A DNA stretch of 15,652 nucleotides, from positions 1 through 15,652 of the forward strand of contig JAUVLX010000041.1 in the NCBI GenBank assembly GCA_030600525.1. Direction: 5' to 3'. Every line of letters starts with the position of its first letter. Position 1 is the stretch's first letter. The notes under the pieces are model-generated. The model had not been told where the DNA came from. It made no database searches and was given only the letters and a program-made list of their open reading frames with translations. The position numbers and the translations under genes are program-made. This DNA is from Desulfobulbus sp. (lineage in GTDB: Bacteria > Desulfobacterota > Desulfobulbia > Desulfobulbales > Desulfobulbaceae). Shown here piece by piece: positions 1 to 6,965 of the stretch.

Positions 1-1
1 A

Positions 2-829
2 GGAGTGCATTTGTGCCAATTTCTGGTATGGATCTCCACCGGATACTGTCTTCGTCCCTGTAGTTGGCACCACCAGATTGGAACTGGCACTTTGCAGCAT
101 TTGCCGCCGTTGCCCAATTTGTTCCTGAAGAACGATCTTAGTACGCTCCAGTTCCTGAATGTTATCCTGCACTCCCTGCAATTTTACCTGCAGAGTATTG
201 GCTCGTGCGACATTAATTTCACGCTGTTCAGGGAGTTCATTGTAAAATTTAAGCTTATAATCGCGCATAGCCTGCTCTTTTTTATCCAGGCTCCGTTTAG
301 ACAACTGCAGTTCATCGGCAATATAGCTCGAAGTTTCAGAGGCTCTGTTCTCCCTGTATTTCAAATTTTCTTCAATAAACTTGGATGACAGGGCATTAGT
401 GACTCTAAGCACCTTTTTCGGGTCTCTACCGGAAAAACTTACCTGAAAGATATCTCCTCTGGTGGGTGATATCTTAATCACTTTATGCATAGACTCGATG
501 ACATCCTCAAGAGGCAAGTTCTCACGCATTTCAGGGTAAAGATTAAAATCCTTAATAATCTTTTCCAAGCTGCTCCTGCTGGTTACCTGCTGCTTCAGGG
601 TACTGACAATTTCCCGCACCCTGTCCTTGATATCCGGCGACATTTTAGACGGATTGATCGCTTTCTTTTCATAAATCAGCAACGAAGTGGCCTGGTAGAC
701 CTTGGGCGTTTTGTAATATGTGGCCAATCCCCCAAGTACAGCTATAAAAACCAAGGTAACAATCAGGGTTTTTCGCGCAAGAATGACATCAAAATATTTT
801 TTTACCAGTTGCTGCGTTTTCTCGTTCAT
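2..829 (-). CDS. Wzz/GumC-type polysaccharide chain-length determinant protein (partial, C-terminus beyond left edge)
   Basis: The frame stays open from an ATG at 827-829 to the window edge and gives 276 residues without a stop; the first upstream in-frame codon stop (TAG) lies about 10 bases before the ATG, so this is the only plausible start. Residues 16-37 form a hydrophobic transmembrane helix after a short basic cytoplasmic tail, followed by a periplasmic region with the Wzz-like pattern (a YQATSLL stretch near residue 50, then FSGRDPKKVLRVTNAL) and a long coiled coil rich in Glu, Gln and Lys. This is the architecture of inner-membrane co-polymerases that set the chain length of O-antigen or exopolysaccharide. 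The second membrane helix and the proline-rich motif expected at the C-terminus would lie outside the window, as would any fused tyrosine kinase. No clear Shine-Dalgarno is visible. It is the first gene of a leftward operon and is divergent from the phosphatase at 921. Family call firm; exact polymer unknown. Confidence 0.88.
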   Translation of the reverse strand, partial: MNEKTQQLVKKYFDVILARKTLIVTLVFIAVLGGLATYYKTPKVYQATSLLIYEKKAINPSKMSPDIKDRVREIVSTLKQQVTSRSSLEKIIKDFNLYPEMRENLPLEDVIESMHKVIKISPTRGDIFQVSFSGRDPKKVLRVTNALSSKFIEENLKYRENRASETSSYIADELQLSKRSLDKKEQAMRDYKLKFYNELPEQREINVARANTLQVKLQGVQDNIQELERTKIVLQEQIGQRRQMLQSASSNLVVPTTGTKTVSGGDPYQKLAQMHS

Positions 830-865
830 AGTGTAGAGCTAGTGCTTATTGTACGATACAAGATT

Positions 866-891
866 TATAATACGATTCCCTTTGAAAGGGA
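866..891 (+). promoter_or_regulatory. Candidate -10 box and adjacent 15-base palindrome in the divergent wzz/phosphatase gap
   Basis: A perfect TATAAT is at 866-871, on the strand reading toward the phosphatase gene. Six bases downstream is the interrupted palindrome TCCCTTT-G-AAAGGGA (877-891), placed where transcription would start. No good -35 box is found at 16-18 bases upstream (the best hexamer is TGCTTA), so any promoter here would be weak or need an activator. The palindrome could be an operator acting on either divergent gene. This is inference from sequence only. Confidence 0.35.
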
Positions 892-920
892 TCACCCCAC
901 TTCAACAAATTGGATTTACG

Positions 921-1586
921 ATGCACCGCACTGTGGTTATCGGCGACATACATGGTTGTCTAGACTCGCTCAACAACCTACTGGAATTGATCCTGCCCAA
1001 GGCGGACACCCTGATCTTTCTTGGCGATTACGTCAACCGCGGTCCAGACTCACAAGGTGTTGTCGAGAGGCTCCTTGCTTTGCAAAAACATCACCCGCGA
1101 CTCATTACCTTGAAAGGCAATCACGAATTCATGTTCCAACAATATTTTGACGGTCAGGAGAGTAGCCTATTTTTACGAGTTGGTGGGAAAGAAACACTTG
1201 CTAGTTATGGTATTCCGCACAACGTTTCTGAGCCTCTACCATTACTGCCAGCCACTCATGTCCAATTCTTCCGAAATCTCCCTTTATTCTTTGGAGACCA
1301 ACACGCCCTGTATGTCCATGCAGGGCTGGAACCGAATCGTCACATCACTCTCCAGCGCCCTCAGTGGTGTTTATGGGCCAGAGAAAAATTCATTAACGCT
1401 TCTTTTCAACTCGGTAAGCCAATTATATTTGGCCACACCGTGTTCCCTCGCCCTTATATTGTAGACGACAAAATAGGGATAGATACCGGGGCGGTTTATG
1501 GCGGGCAACTCACAGCACTTATCCTTCCTGACATGGAATATATTAGTGTTCCTGGAGAAAAAAACGCACCCTATACAGCTTCTTAA
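921..1586 (+). CDS. PPP-family metallophosphatase (serine/threonine phosphatase / ApaH-like)
   Basis: This 221-residue protein carries the full set of calcineurin-like PPP motifs in order: GDIHG at 8-12, GDYVNRG at 35-41, GNHE at 66-69, HAG at 133-135 and FGHT at 170-173. The expected dinuclear metal ligands D9, H11, D36, N67, H133 and H172 are all present. The family includes bacterial serine/threonine protein phosphatases and symmetrical diadenosine tetraphosphatases; the small size and lack of extra domains do not separate these. The ATG at 921 is preferred because it puts GDIHG close to the N-terminus as is usual, with a weak TGGA ribosome site 6 bases before; a TTG at 849 would add 24 residues with no family match. 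One oddity is Asn39, where most PPP enzymes have the Asp of GDxVDRG that pairs with the catalytic His of GNHE. It is divergent from the polysaccharide gene and convergent with epmA. Confidence 0.85.
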   Translation: MHRTVVIGDIHGCLDSLNNLLELILPKADTLIFLGDYVNRGPDSQGVVERLLALQKHHPRLITLKGNHEFMFQQYFDGQESSLFLRVGGKETLASYGIPHNVSEPLPLLPATHVQFFRNLPLFFGDQHALYVHAGLEPNRHITLQRPQWCLWAREKFINASFQLGKPIIFGHTVFPRPYIVDDKIGIDTGAVYGGQLTALILPDMEYISVPGEKNAPYTAS

Positions 1587-1629
1587 TGTCCTATGGTATA
1601 TGATAGGTAAAGAAAAGACAATGTGATGA

Positions 1630-2547
1630 TTACATAAATCTGACGTCCATTGGTAAAATATCAGTCAGCTTTTCTTTTCCCTGCAACAGCATCGACATGC
1701 GATCGACCCCCAAGGCAATTCCAGCGGTATCACCAAGCCCCTCCAGTGACTGAAGAAAATGTTCCGGCATGCGTGCATCTCGGCCTAAGCGCCGAATCGT
1801 CATCATTTCTTGAGCAAAGCGTTCCCTTTGTACTTCTGCATCCACCAACTCGGAAAATCCGTTGGCCAGTTCGAGCCCACCTATATAAAGCTCAAATCGT
1901 TCTGCAAGGTCAGGGGTATCCTGTTTTACTTTTGCCAAAGAGGCGAGCTGAATCGGGTAATCATAAAGGAATACTGGTCGCTCCCAACCGAGATGCGGTT
2001 CAATCTCTTCAACCAAAATTTCTTCAAACTGATCCTCAGCAATGGCCTGTTCCACGGAGATGTCTGAAAAATTGCGAAAAGCGTCCCGCAACGATAACCT
2101 GGACCATGGCTTTTCCAGGGAAATCGTCCTTCCCTTGTAAAAGATCTCCCCTTTTCTGTTAACTCCGTCCAGACCAGATACCTTGCCAGCCAGAGTGTTG
2201 AAAAAGTCCTCACACTCTTCCATAAGATCTACATAATCCCACCCACGATGATACCATTCGAGCATGGTAAACTCCGTTTGATGGTGATGGCCACACTCCT
2301 CTTTACGAAAGCAGTGACAAAGCTGAAAAATTTGTTCACAACCACCTGCCAGCAACATTTTCATACAGAGTTCAGGAGAAGTCTGCAAAAACCAACCGTC
2401 GCTTGTAAAGGGCTGAATATGTGCCTCAGGAAGAAGGACAGGTAAACGGATAGGAGTGTCGACTTCTATATAGTCGCGATTCAGAAAAAAAGAGCGGATA
2501 GCCTGCAGAAGCTGGGATCGCTGCCGCAGGCTACGGGGAGAAAGCAT
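1630..2547 (-). CDS. epmA: EF-P beta-lysylation ligase EpmA (GenX/PoxA/YjeA), lysyl-tRNA synthetase paralogue
   Basis: This 305-residue protein is a class II lysyl-tRNA synthetase catalytic domain without the N-terminal OB-fold anticodon-binding domain, which is the hallmark of EpmA. Visible landmarks are the motif 1 region with TPIRLP near residues 31-36, the substrate-pocket stretch LQTSPELCMKMLLAGG (54-69), motif 2 FRKEECGHHHQTEFTMLEWY (80-99), an ANGFSELVD segment, and motif 3 with GVDRMSMLL (280-288). EpmA activates (R)-beta-lysine with ATP and attaches it to a conserved lysine of elongation factor P. E. coli EpmA is 325 residues, so the length fits. The gene starts 3 bases after the efp stop, which makes cotranscription and shared function very likely. 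The partner aminomutase EpmB, which makes beta-lysine, is not in this window. The alternative, a truncated LysRS, is unlikely given the neighbour. Confidence 0.93.
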   Translation of the reverse strand: MLSPRSLRQRSQLLQAIRSFFLNRDYIEVDTPIRLPVLLPEAHIQPFTSDGWFLQTSPELCMKMLLAGGCEQIFQLCHCFRKEECGHHHQTEFTMLEWYHRGWDYVDLMEECEDFFNTLAGKVSGLDGVNRKGEIFYKGRTISLEKPWSRLSLRDAFRNFSDISVEQAIAEDQFEEILVEEIEPHLGWERPVFLYDYPIQLASLAKVKQDTPDLAERFELYIGGLELANGFSELVDAEVQRERFAQEMMTIRRLGRDARMPEHFLQSLEGLGDTAGIALGVDRMSMLLQGKEKLTDILPMDVRFM

Positions 2548-2550
2548 TTA

Positions 2551-3114
2551 TTATTCCTTGACCCTTGTCATATAGGTCCCGGTTCGGGTATCTATCTGGA
2601 TCTTATCACCCTGTTCGACAAAGGGTGGTACCTGCAACTGAAAACCTGTCTCCACAGTGACCGGCTTGGTATCGGTTCCAGAAGTATCACCTTTTACCCA
2701 AGGCTCCGCAGTGGTCACTTCAAGGTTGACAAAGGTTGGCAAACTTACATCAATTGGGCGTTCTCCGAAAAAAAGAACCTGGACCTCCATATTATCAACC
2801 AGATAACTCAGATTGTCGCCCAATTGTTCTTTAGACAAAAATCTCTGTTCATAGGAAGTGGTATCCATGAAATGATACTCGGCATCCTGGGCATAAAGAA
2901 ATTGCATGGTCCGTTCTTCTAAATCAGGCTTCTCAAACTTATCGTTGGAGCGATAGGTATTGGTGAACTGGTTGCCAGTTATCATGTTACGCATCTTGGT
3001 ACGATAAAGAGCCTGTCCCTTTCCAGGTTTAGAAAACTGAAAATCTGTTATAATATAGGGCTCACCATCAATCTGAATCTTCAGTCCTTTACGCAAATCC
3101 GAGGCTGAAAACAT
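2551..3114 (-). CDS. efp: Translation elongation factor P
   Basis: At 187 residues this matches the normal EF-P length. It has the N-terminal KOW-like domain (from residue 1 to about 65), an OB domain carrying the QDAEYHFMD segment, and the C-terminal OB domain ending with GDKIQIDTRTGTYMTRV. The modification loop SKPGKGQA places Lys32 at the tip, equivalent to E. coli Lys34, the residue lysylated by EpmA. EF-P binds between the ribosomal P and E sites and relieves stalling at consecutive prolines. The ATG at 3112-3114 is preceded by an AGGA at 3123-3126 with 8-base spacing, which supports the start. It is the first gene of an efp-epmA operon, and divergent from the phosphodiesterase at 3300. 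Both the Lys tip and the adjacent epmA indicate the beta-lysine branch of EF-P modification rather than rhamnosylation (Arg tip) or 5-aminopentanolylation. Confidence 0.97.
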   Translation of the reverse strand: MFSASDLRKGLKIQIDGEPYIITDFQFSKPGKGQALYRTKMRNMITGNQFTNTYRSNDKFEKPDLEERTMQFLYAQDAEYHFMDTTSYEQRFLSKEQLGDNLSYLVDNMEVQVLFFGERPIDVSLPTFVNLEVTTAEPWVKGDTSGTDTKPVTVETGFQLQVPPFVEQGDKIQIDTRTGTYMTRVKE

Positions 3115-3231
3115 TGTTATTATCCTTTAATTCATTATTAAGTGGGCGATACGAAAAAAAATATGTGAAGAATATATCCCCAATACCTTACCGGCACCCT
3201 ATATAAAACACAGTTTCTTTTCCCTCTTATC

Positions 3232-3260
3232 TTGTTTTCACGGGCTATCTTTAATACATT
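3232..3260 (+). promoter_or_regulatory. Weak sigma-70-like promoter candidate for the phosphodiesterase-HIT-mutS operon
   Basis: TTGTTT (3232-3237) and TACATT (3255-3260) are separated by 17 bases, with 3 and 4 matches out of 6 to the -35 and -10 consensus. It sits in the 185-base divergent gap between efp and the phosphodiesterase, which must contain promoters for both directions. The match is modest and other AT-rich hexamers are nearby. I could not pick a convincing promoter for the efp direction. Confidence 0.25.
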
Positions 3261-3299
3261 TACCCCGACACGACAAATGAATATCTTACACAATACACT

Positions 3300-3797
3300 A
3301 TGACTCTTCGAGCTGGGGTACTTTCTGATACCCATTTAATCCGTCCTGACAGCCGATTTAAAAGGCAAATCAGACACTGTTTTAATGACTGTGATATTAT
3401 CATCCATGCAGGCGATATAACGGAACCATCTATCTTGGAAGTACTTGGGAATACATCAGTATACGCGGTTCATGGTAACATGTGCAGCGCCAAACTGCAC
3501 AAACAGTTGCCTGAAGCCACAACTTTTCCTTTCGGAGACTTCATTATCGGCCTCACCCATGGTGCCAGACTCGGATACGACATAGAAGAACGTTTGTGGG
3601 ATCTCTTTCCCGAAACAGACTGTATGATTTACGGCCACACCCACAGACCTACCTGCCACAAAATCGGCCAGGTACTTATCATCAATCCCGGCAGTTTTCA
3701 GGCTACGAGTCGCTATGGGTCACCAGGAACCTATGCCATTCTTGAGGCAGGGGAAACCTTGGTAGGGAAAATTTTTGAAATACCTCCAACCCTATGA
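3300..3797 (+). CDS. Small calcineurin-like phosphodiesterase (YfcE/MJ0936 type)
   Basis: This 165-residue protein is almost only the metallophosphoesterase domain, as in YfcE and MJ0936. The metal-binding motifs are in order: SDTH (9-12), HAGD (36-39), VHGN (57-60), THG (86-88) and GHTHRP (112-117), followed by INPGS (128-132). D10, H12, D39, N60, H87, H113 and H115 are the likely ligands. Such enzymes hydrolyse phosphodiester bonds in vitro, but the cellular substrate is usually unknown. Its stop overlaps the start of the next gene (HIT hydrolase) by 4 bases, so the two are translationally coupled, with mutS following. The start has no Shine-Dalgarno; instead an 8-codon frame from ATG 3277 ends in a TGA (3301-3303) that overlaps this ATG, which may feed ribosomes to it. 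The usual GNCD motif reads GNMC here. Confidence 0.88.
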   Translation: MTLRAGVLSDTHLIRPDSRFKRQIRHCFNDCDIIIHAGDITEPSILEVLGNTSVYAVHGNMCSAKLHKQLPEATTFPFGDFIIGLTHGARLGYDIEERLWDLFPETDCMIYGHTHRPTCHKIGQVLIINPGSFQATSRYGSPGTYAILEAGETLVGKIFEIPPTL

Positions 3798-4288
3798 AAA
3801 CTCTTTGGACACCATGGCGGATGGAACATGTTCTAGGTAAAGCACCAAAGGCTGAAGGCTGCATCTTCGAGCCACCTGGTACTGCCAGCCACGACAAACA
3901 CAGCTTACTTCTCTATCGCGACAAGTGGAGAGTTGTACTGCTCAACCGTTTTCCCTACGCCAACGGTCATCTTCTCGTTGCCCCCACCCGTCACCTTGCA
4001 GACTTGACCGAACTCACCCTCCAGGAGCAGGGAAAGTTAATGCAGATGATTACAAAATGCTGCACCATTATCAGGGCTACCCTTGCCCCTGACGGCCTTA
4101 ATGTTGGCCTTAATCTGGGGCAAACAGCAGGTGCTGGCATTGCAGATCATCTTCACTTCCACATCGTTCCCCGCTGGGATGGTGATCATAATTTCATGAC
4201 CGTCTGTGCCGAGGTCCGAACCATACCCCAGCACATTGAAACAACCTTTGACAATCTTCTACCCCATTTCTTGAAAGAGCAGGTTTAA
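3794..4288 (+). CDS. HIT-family nucleotide hydrolase/phosphorylase (Ap4A-phosphorylase-like branch)
   Basis: The 164-residue protein opens with LWTPWRMEHV, typical of the bacterial HIT proteins related to Ap4A phosphorylase and Fhit, and carries the histidine triad HLHFHIVPRW at 119-128. The central His121 is the expected nucleophile. NRFPYANGHLLVAPTRH (51-67) is the conserved nucleotide-binding strand region. Relatives cleave dinucleoside polyphosphates or nucleotide-amine bonds, so this could be an Ap4A phosphorylase or an AMP-lyase type enzyme; the sequence alone does not decide. Many relatives have a CIFC zinc-binding pair near residue 23, and here only Cys23 remains (GCIFE). Its ATG lies inside the stop of the phosphodiesterase gene (ATGA overlap) and mutS follows 7 bases after its stop, so it is the middle gene of a three-gene operon. 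Confidence 0.9.
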   Translation: MKTLWTPWRMEHVLGKAPKAEGCIFEPPGTASHDKHSLLLYRDKWRVVLLNRFPYANGHLLVAPTRHLADLTELTLQEQGKLMQMITKCCTIIRATLAPDGLNVGLNLGQTAGAGIADHLHFHIVPRWDGDHNFMTVCAEVRTIPQHIETTFDNLLPHFLKEQV

Positions 4289-4295
4289 CATTACC

Positions 4296-6965
4296 ATGAC
4301 CACCAACGTAAAGATCACCCCAATGCTCCGGCAATACCTGGAAATAAAAGAAGCATACGATGACGCCATTCTTTTTTACAGAATGGGTGATTTTTATGAA
4401 ATGTTTTTTGAGGATGCAGTCACAGCCTCTAAGATTCTTGGCATTACCCTTACATCCAGAAGCCATAAAGACGAAGCTAATAAAGTACCAATGTGCGGCA
4501 TCCCTTTTCATGCACTGACAGGCTACCTCGGCAAAATGATAAAATCCGGCCACCGGGTTGCTATCTGCGAACAGGTAGAAGACCCGAAGCAAGCTAAGGG
4601 GATTGTTAAACGGGAGGTGGTCCGTGTGGTTACACCTGGAGTCACCACAGATGAACAAATTCTTGATGAAAAAATAAATTGTTATGTATGCGCCTTAACC
4701 GCCCCCAAAAAATCAGGTACAAAGCAAGTCGTTGGCCTGAGCTTTATTGATGCTTCCACAGGCGAATTCCTCGTCACAGAGCTTCCGTTCAACATCGATG
4801 ATTCAACCGAACTCATTGACATAATGACCCGCATTAAACCGGCTGAGCTGATCTTTAATGAAAAAGACAGCGAACCCCAACATGCCCTCGCCAAGGTGGT
4901 TACAGAAGCCCTCGGAAATATCTGCATTACCATGCGCCCTGATTTTCATTTTACAAGTAATACAGCGCAAACAACACTACTCGAACATTTCCAGACCACC
5001 AACCTTGCAGGTTTCGGGTGTGATAATCTTCCAAACGGTATCTGCGCAGCCGGTGCTCTCCTTCATTATATTCAGGACACCCAAAAATCTGCACTGCATC
5101 ATATTCAAAAAATCAAACCCCTTAACCAGTCAGACTTCCTGACCATTGATGATTCCTCTCGTCGCAACCTGGAACTGACAGAAACCATTGTCGGAGGAAA
5201 ACGTGAAGGATCCCTGCTTGCTGTCCTGGACTTTACCGCCACACCAATGGGAGCGAGACTCCTGAGAAAACGCCTCCTCTTTCCTCTACAGGATAAATCC
5301 TCAATTGAAAGACGGCTCTCGGCAGTGGAAGAGCTTATTGAATCGCCGGTTTTACGAAAAGACCTGCAAGCATATCTTTCATCAGTCTATGATCTTGAAC
5401 GTCTATGCAGCAGACTTGTTCTTGGCCAGGGCAATGCCAGAGACATGAGTGCATTAAAGATATCACTTGCTCAATTGCCCCTGCTACGGCAATCGATCAA
5501 GGCCTGTTCATCCCTCCTCTTCAACACTATACATAGCCAACTGGATGAACTTGCGGAGCTTCACACTCTTATTGACAGCAGCATACGTGATGATTCTCCT
5601 GTAAGTCTGCGCGAAGGCCGAATTATCAAAGAAGGGTATAATGCCAAACTCGATGAGCTACTTATTCTCCTTCGGGATGACAAACAACTCATCCTCAACC
5701 TTGAAGCCAAAGAAAGAGATAGAACCGGTATTTCTAAACTGAAAGTTGGGTATAATAGGGTGTTCGGCTATTTTTTTGAAATAACCCGAAGTCAGGCAGG
5801 TACCGTACCTGATAATTTTATCCGTAAACAAACCCTCGTCAATGCGGAACGATTCATTACTCCTGAACTCAAAGAACTTGAAAATTCCATTGCCACAGCT
5901 CAAGAGAAACGACTTGAACTTGAATATCAGCTTTTTTCAAATATCAGGAAATCCATTGCAGACCAAAGTAAACGGATTCTCGATACCGCCTATCAAGTAG
6001 CCAGAATAGACTTTCTGTTCAGCCTCTCTACAGCAGCAGTAAAATATCGATACCGCAAGCCATCGATAAACGATGATCAACAAATATACATTGAAGAAGG
6101 CAGGCACCCTGTTATAGAACGTGCGCTTGAAGCAGGTCGTTTCGTGCCCAATGATGTTGAGCTTGACCAGCAGCAACAACTTATAATTATTACCGGGCCT
6201 AATATGGCCGGAAAATCAACTGTCCTCAGACAAACCGCCCTCATAACTCTTATGACCCATGCAGGTAGCTTTGTCCCTGCCCGTTCCGCAAGCATTTGCA
6301 TTGTTGACCGTATTTTCACAAGAGTTGGCGCCATGGATGACTTACGCCGTGGACAGTCCACCTTTATGGTTGAGATGAACGAGACTGCCAACATCCTCAA
6401 TAATGCAACCAAAAACAGCTTGGTTATCCTTGATGAAATCGGTAGAGGGACTTCAACGTATGATGGTCTTGCCATCGCATGGGCCGTTGCTGAAGCACTT
6501 GTTAATAAAGATAATGCCGGTATAAAGACACTTTTTGCAACCCACTATCACGAACTGACAGAGCTCGCGGCTTCTCACCACCGTGTACAAAATTACTCCA
6601 TTGCTGTCCGCGAATGGAATGACACCATTATTTTCCTTCATAAACTCGTAAAAGGTGCTACCAACAGGAGCTACGGTATCCAGGTGGCATCGCTCGCGGG
6701 TGTCCCTGAAGAAGTAACACAACGTGCCTACGAGATTCTTGCAGAAATAGAACGTGGCCAGTTAGACCATCAGGGCGCTGCTGATCTGGCTCAAGGTCAG
6801 CAAGCAATACAAGAAAAGAAAAAACCTGCTCAACTTCCCCTTTTTCCAAAGGAGGACAGTCCCTTGCTAACCTTACTCAAAAAAGCAAATCCTGACACCC
6901 TCACCCCGCGACAGGCCATTGAGTTACTCTATGAGATCAAGGAATTTCTTCCCAATGATCAGTAA
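4296..6965 (+). CDS. mutS: DNA mismatch repair protein MutS
   Basis: At 889 residues this is a full-length MutS1. The N-terminal mismatch-recognition domain has GDFYEMF with Phe33 and Glu35, the Phe-X-Glu pair that stacks on and contacts the mispaired base. Connector, lever and clamp domains follow (a lever segment with DSSRRNLELTET is visible around residues 285-296). The ABC-type ATPase has Walker A GPNMAGKST at 634-642, the Walker B/signature stretch DEIGRGTSTYDG from 713, and ATHYHEL near 748. The tail carries QLPLF at 846-850, a good match to the beta sliding-clamp binding motif, then a small C-terminal dimerisation domain (LTPRQAIELLYEIK). MutS recognises replication errors and recruits MutL. 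It is the last gene of the operon with the HIT protein and phosphodiesterase. No mutL is present in the window. No obvious rho-independent terminator follows the stop. Confidence 0.98.
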   Translation: MTTNVKITPMLRQYLEIKEAYDDAILFYRMGDFYEMFFEDAVTASKILGITLTSRSHKDEANKVPMCGIPFHALTGYLGKMIKSGHRVAICEQVEDPKQAKGIVKREVVRVVTPGVTTDEQILDEKINCYVCALTAPKKSGTKQVVGLSFIDASTGEFLVTELPFNIDDSTELIDIMTRIKPAELIFNEKDSEPQHALAKVVTEALGNICITMRPDFHFTSNTAQTTLLEHFQTTNLAGFGCDNLPNGICAAGALLHYIQDTQKSALHHIQKIKPLNQSDFLTIDDSSRRNLELTETIVGGKREGSLLAVLDFTATPMGARLLRKRLLFPLQDKSSIERRLSAVEELIESPVLRKDLQAYLSSVYDLERLCSRLVLGQGNARDMSALKISLAQLPLLRQSIKACSSLLFNTIHSQLDELAELHTLIDSSIRDDSPVSLREGRIIKEGYNAKLDELLILLRDDKQLILNLEAKERDRTGISKLKVGYNRVFGYFFEITRSQAGTVPDNFIRKQTLVNAERFITPELKELENSIATAQEKRLELEYQLFSNIRKSIADQSKRILDTAYQVARIDFLFSLSTAAVKYRYRKPSINDDQQIYIEEGRHPVIERALEAGRFVPNDVELDQQQQLIIITGPNMAGKSTVLRQTALITLMTHAGSFVPARSASICIVDRIFTRVGAMDDLRRGQSTFMVEMNETANILNNATKNSLVILDEIGRGTSTYDGLAIAWAVAEALVNKDNAGIKTLFATHYHELTELAASHHRVQNYSIAVREWNDTIIFLHKLVKGATNRSYGIQVASLAGVPEEVTQRAYEILAEIERGQLDHQGAADLAQGQQAIQEKKKPAQLPLFPKEDSPLLTLLKKANPDTLTPRQAIELLYEIKEFLPNDQ

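Noticed and set aside
849..920. Alternative TTG start adding 24 residues to the phosphatase
   Set aside because: The added segment does not match the family, and the ATG at 921 places GDIHG at the usual N-terminal position.
485..1150. Long plus-strand open frame crossing from the polysaccharide gene into the phosphatase gene
   Set aside because: It is antisense to the Wzz-type gene and then out of frame with the phosphatase; the product has no recognisable pattern.
1590..1607. CCTAT...ATAGG hairpin between the phosphatase and epmA stops
   Set aside because: Only 5 bp, AT-rich and without a T-tract; too weak to call a terminator.
1650..2162. 170-codon plus-strand open frame
   Set aside because: Antisense to epmA, with no domain-like features.
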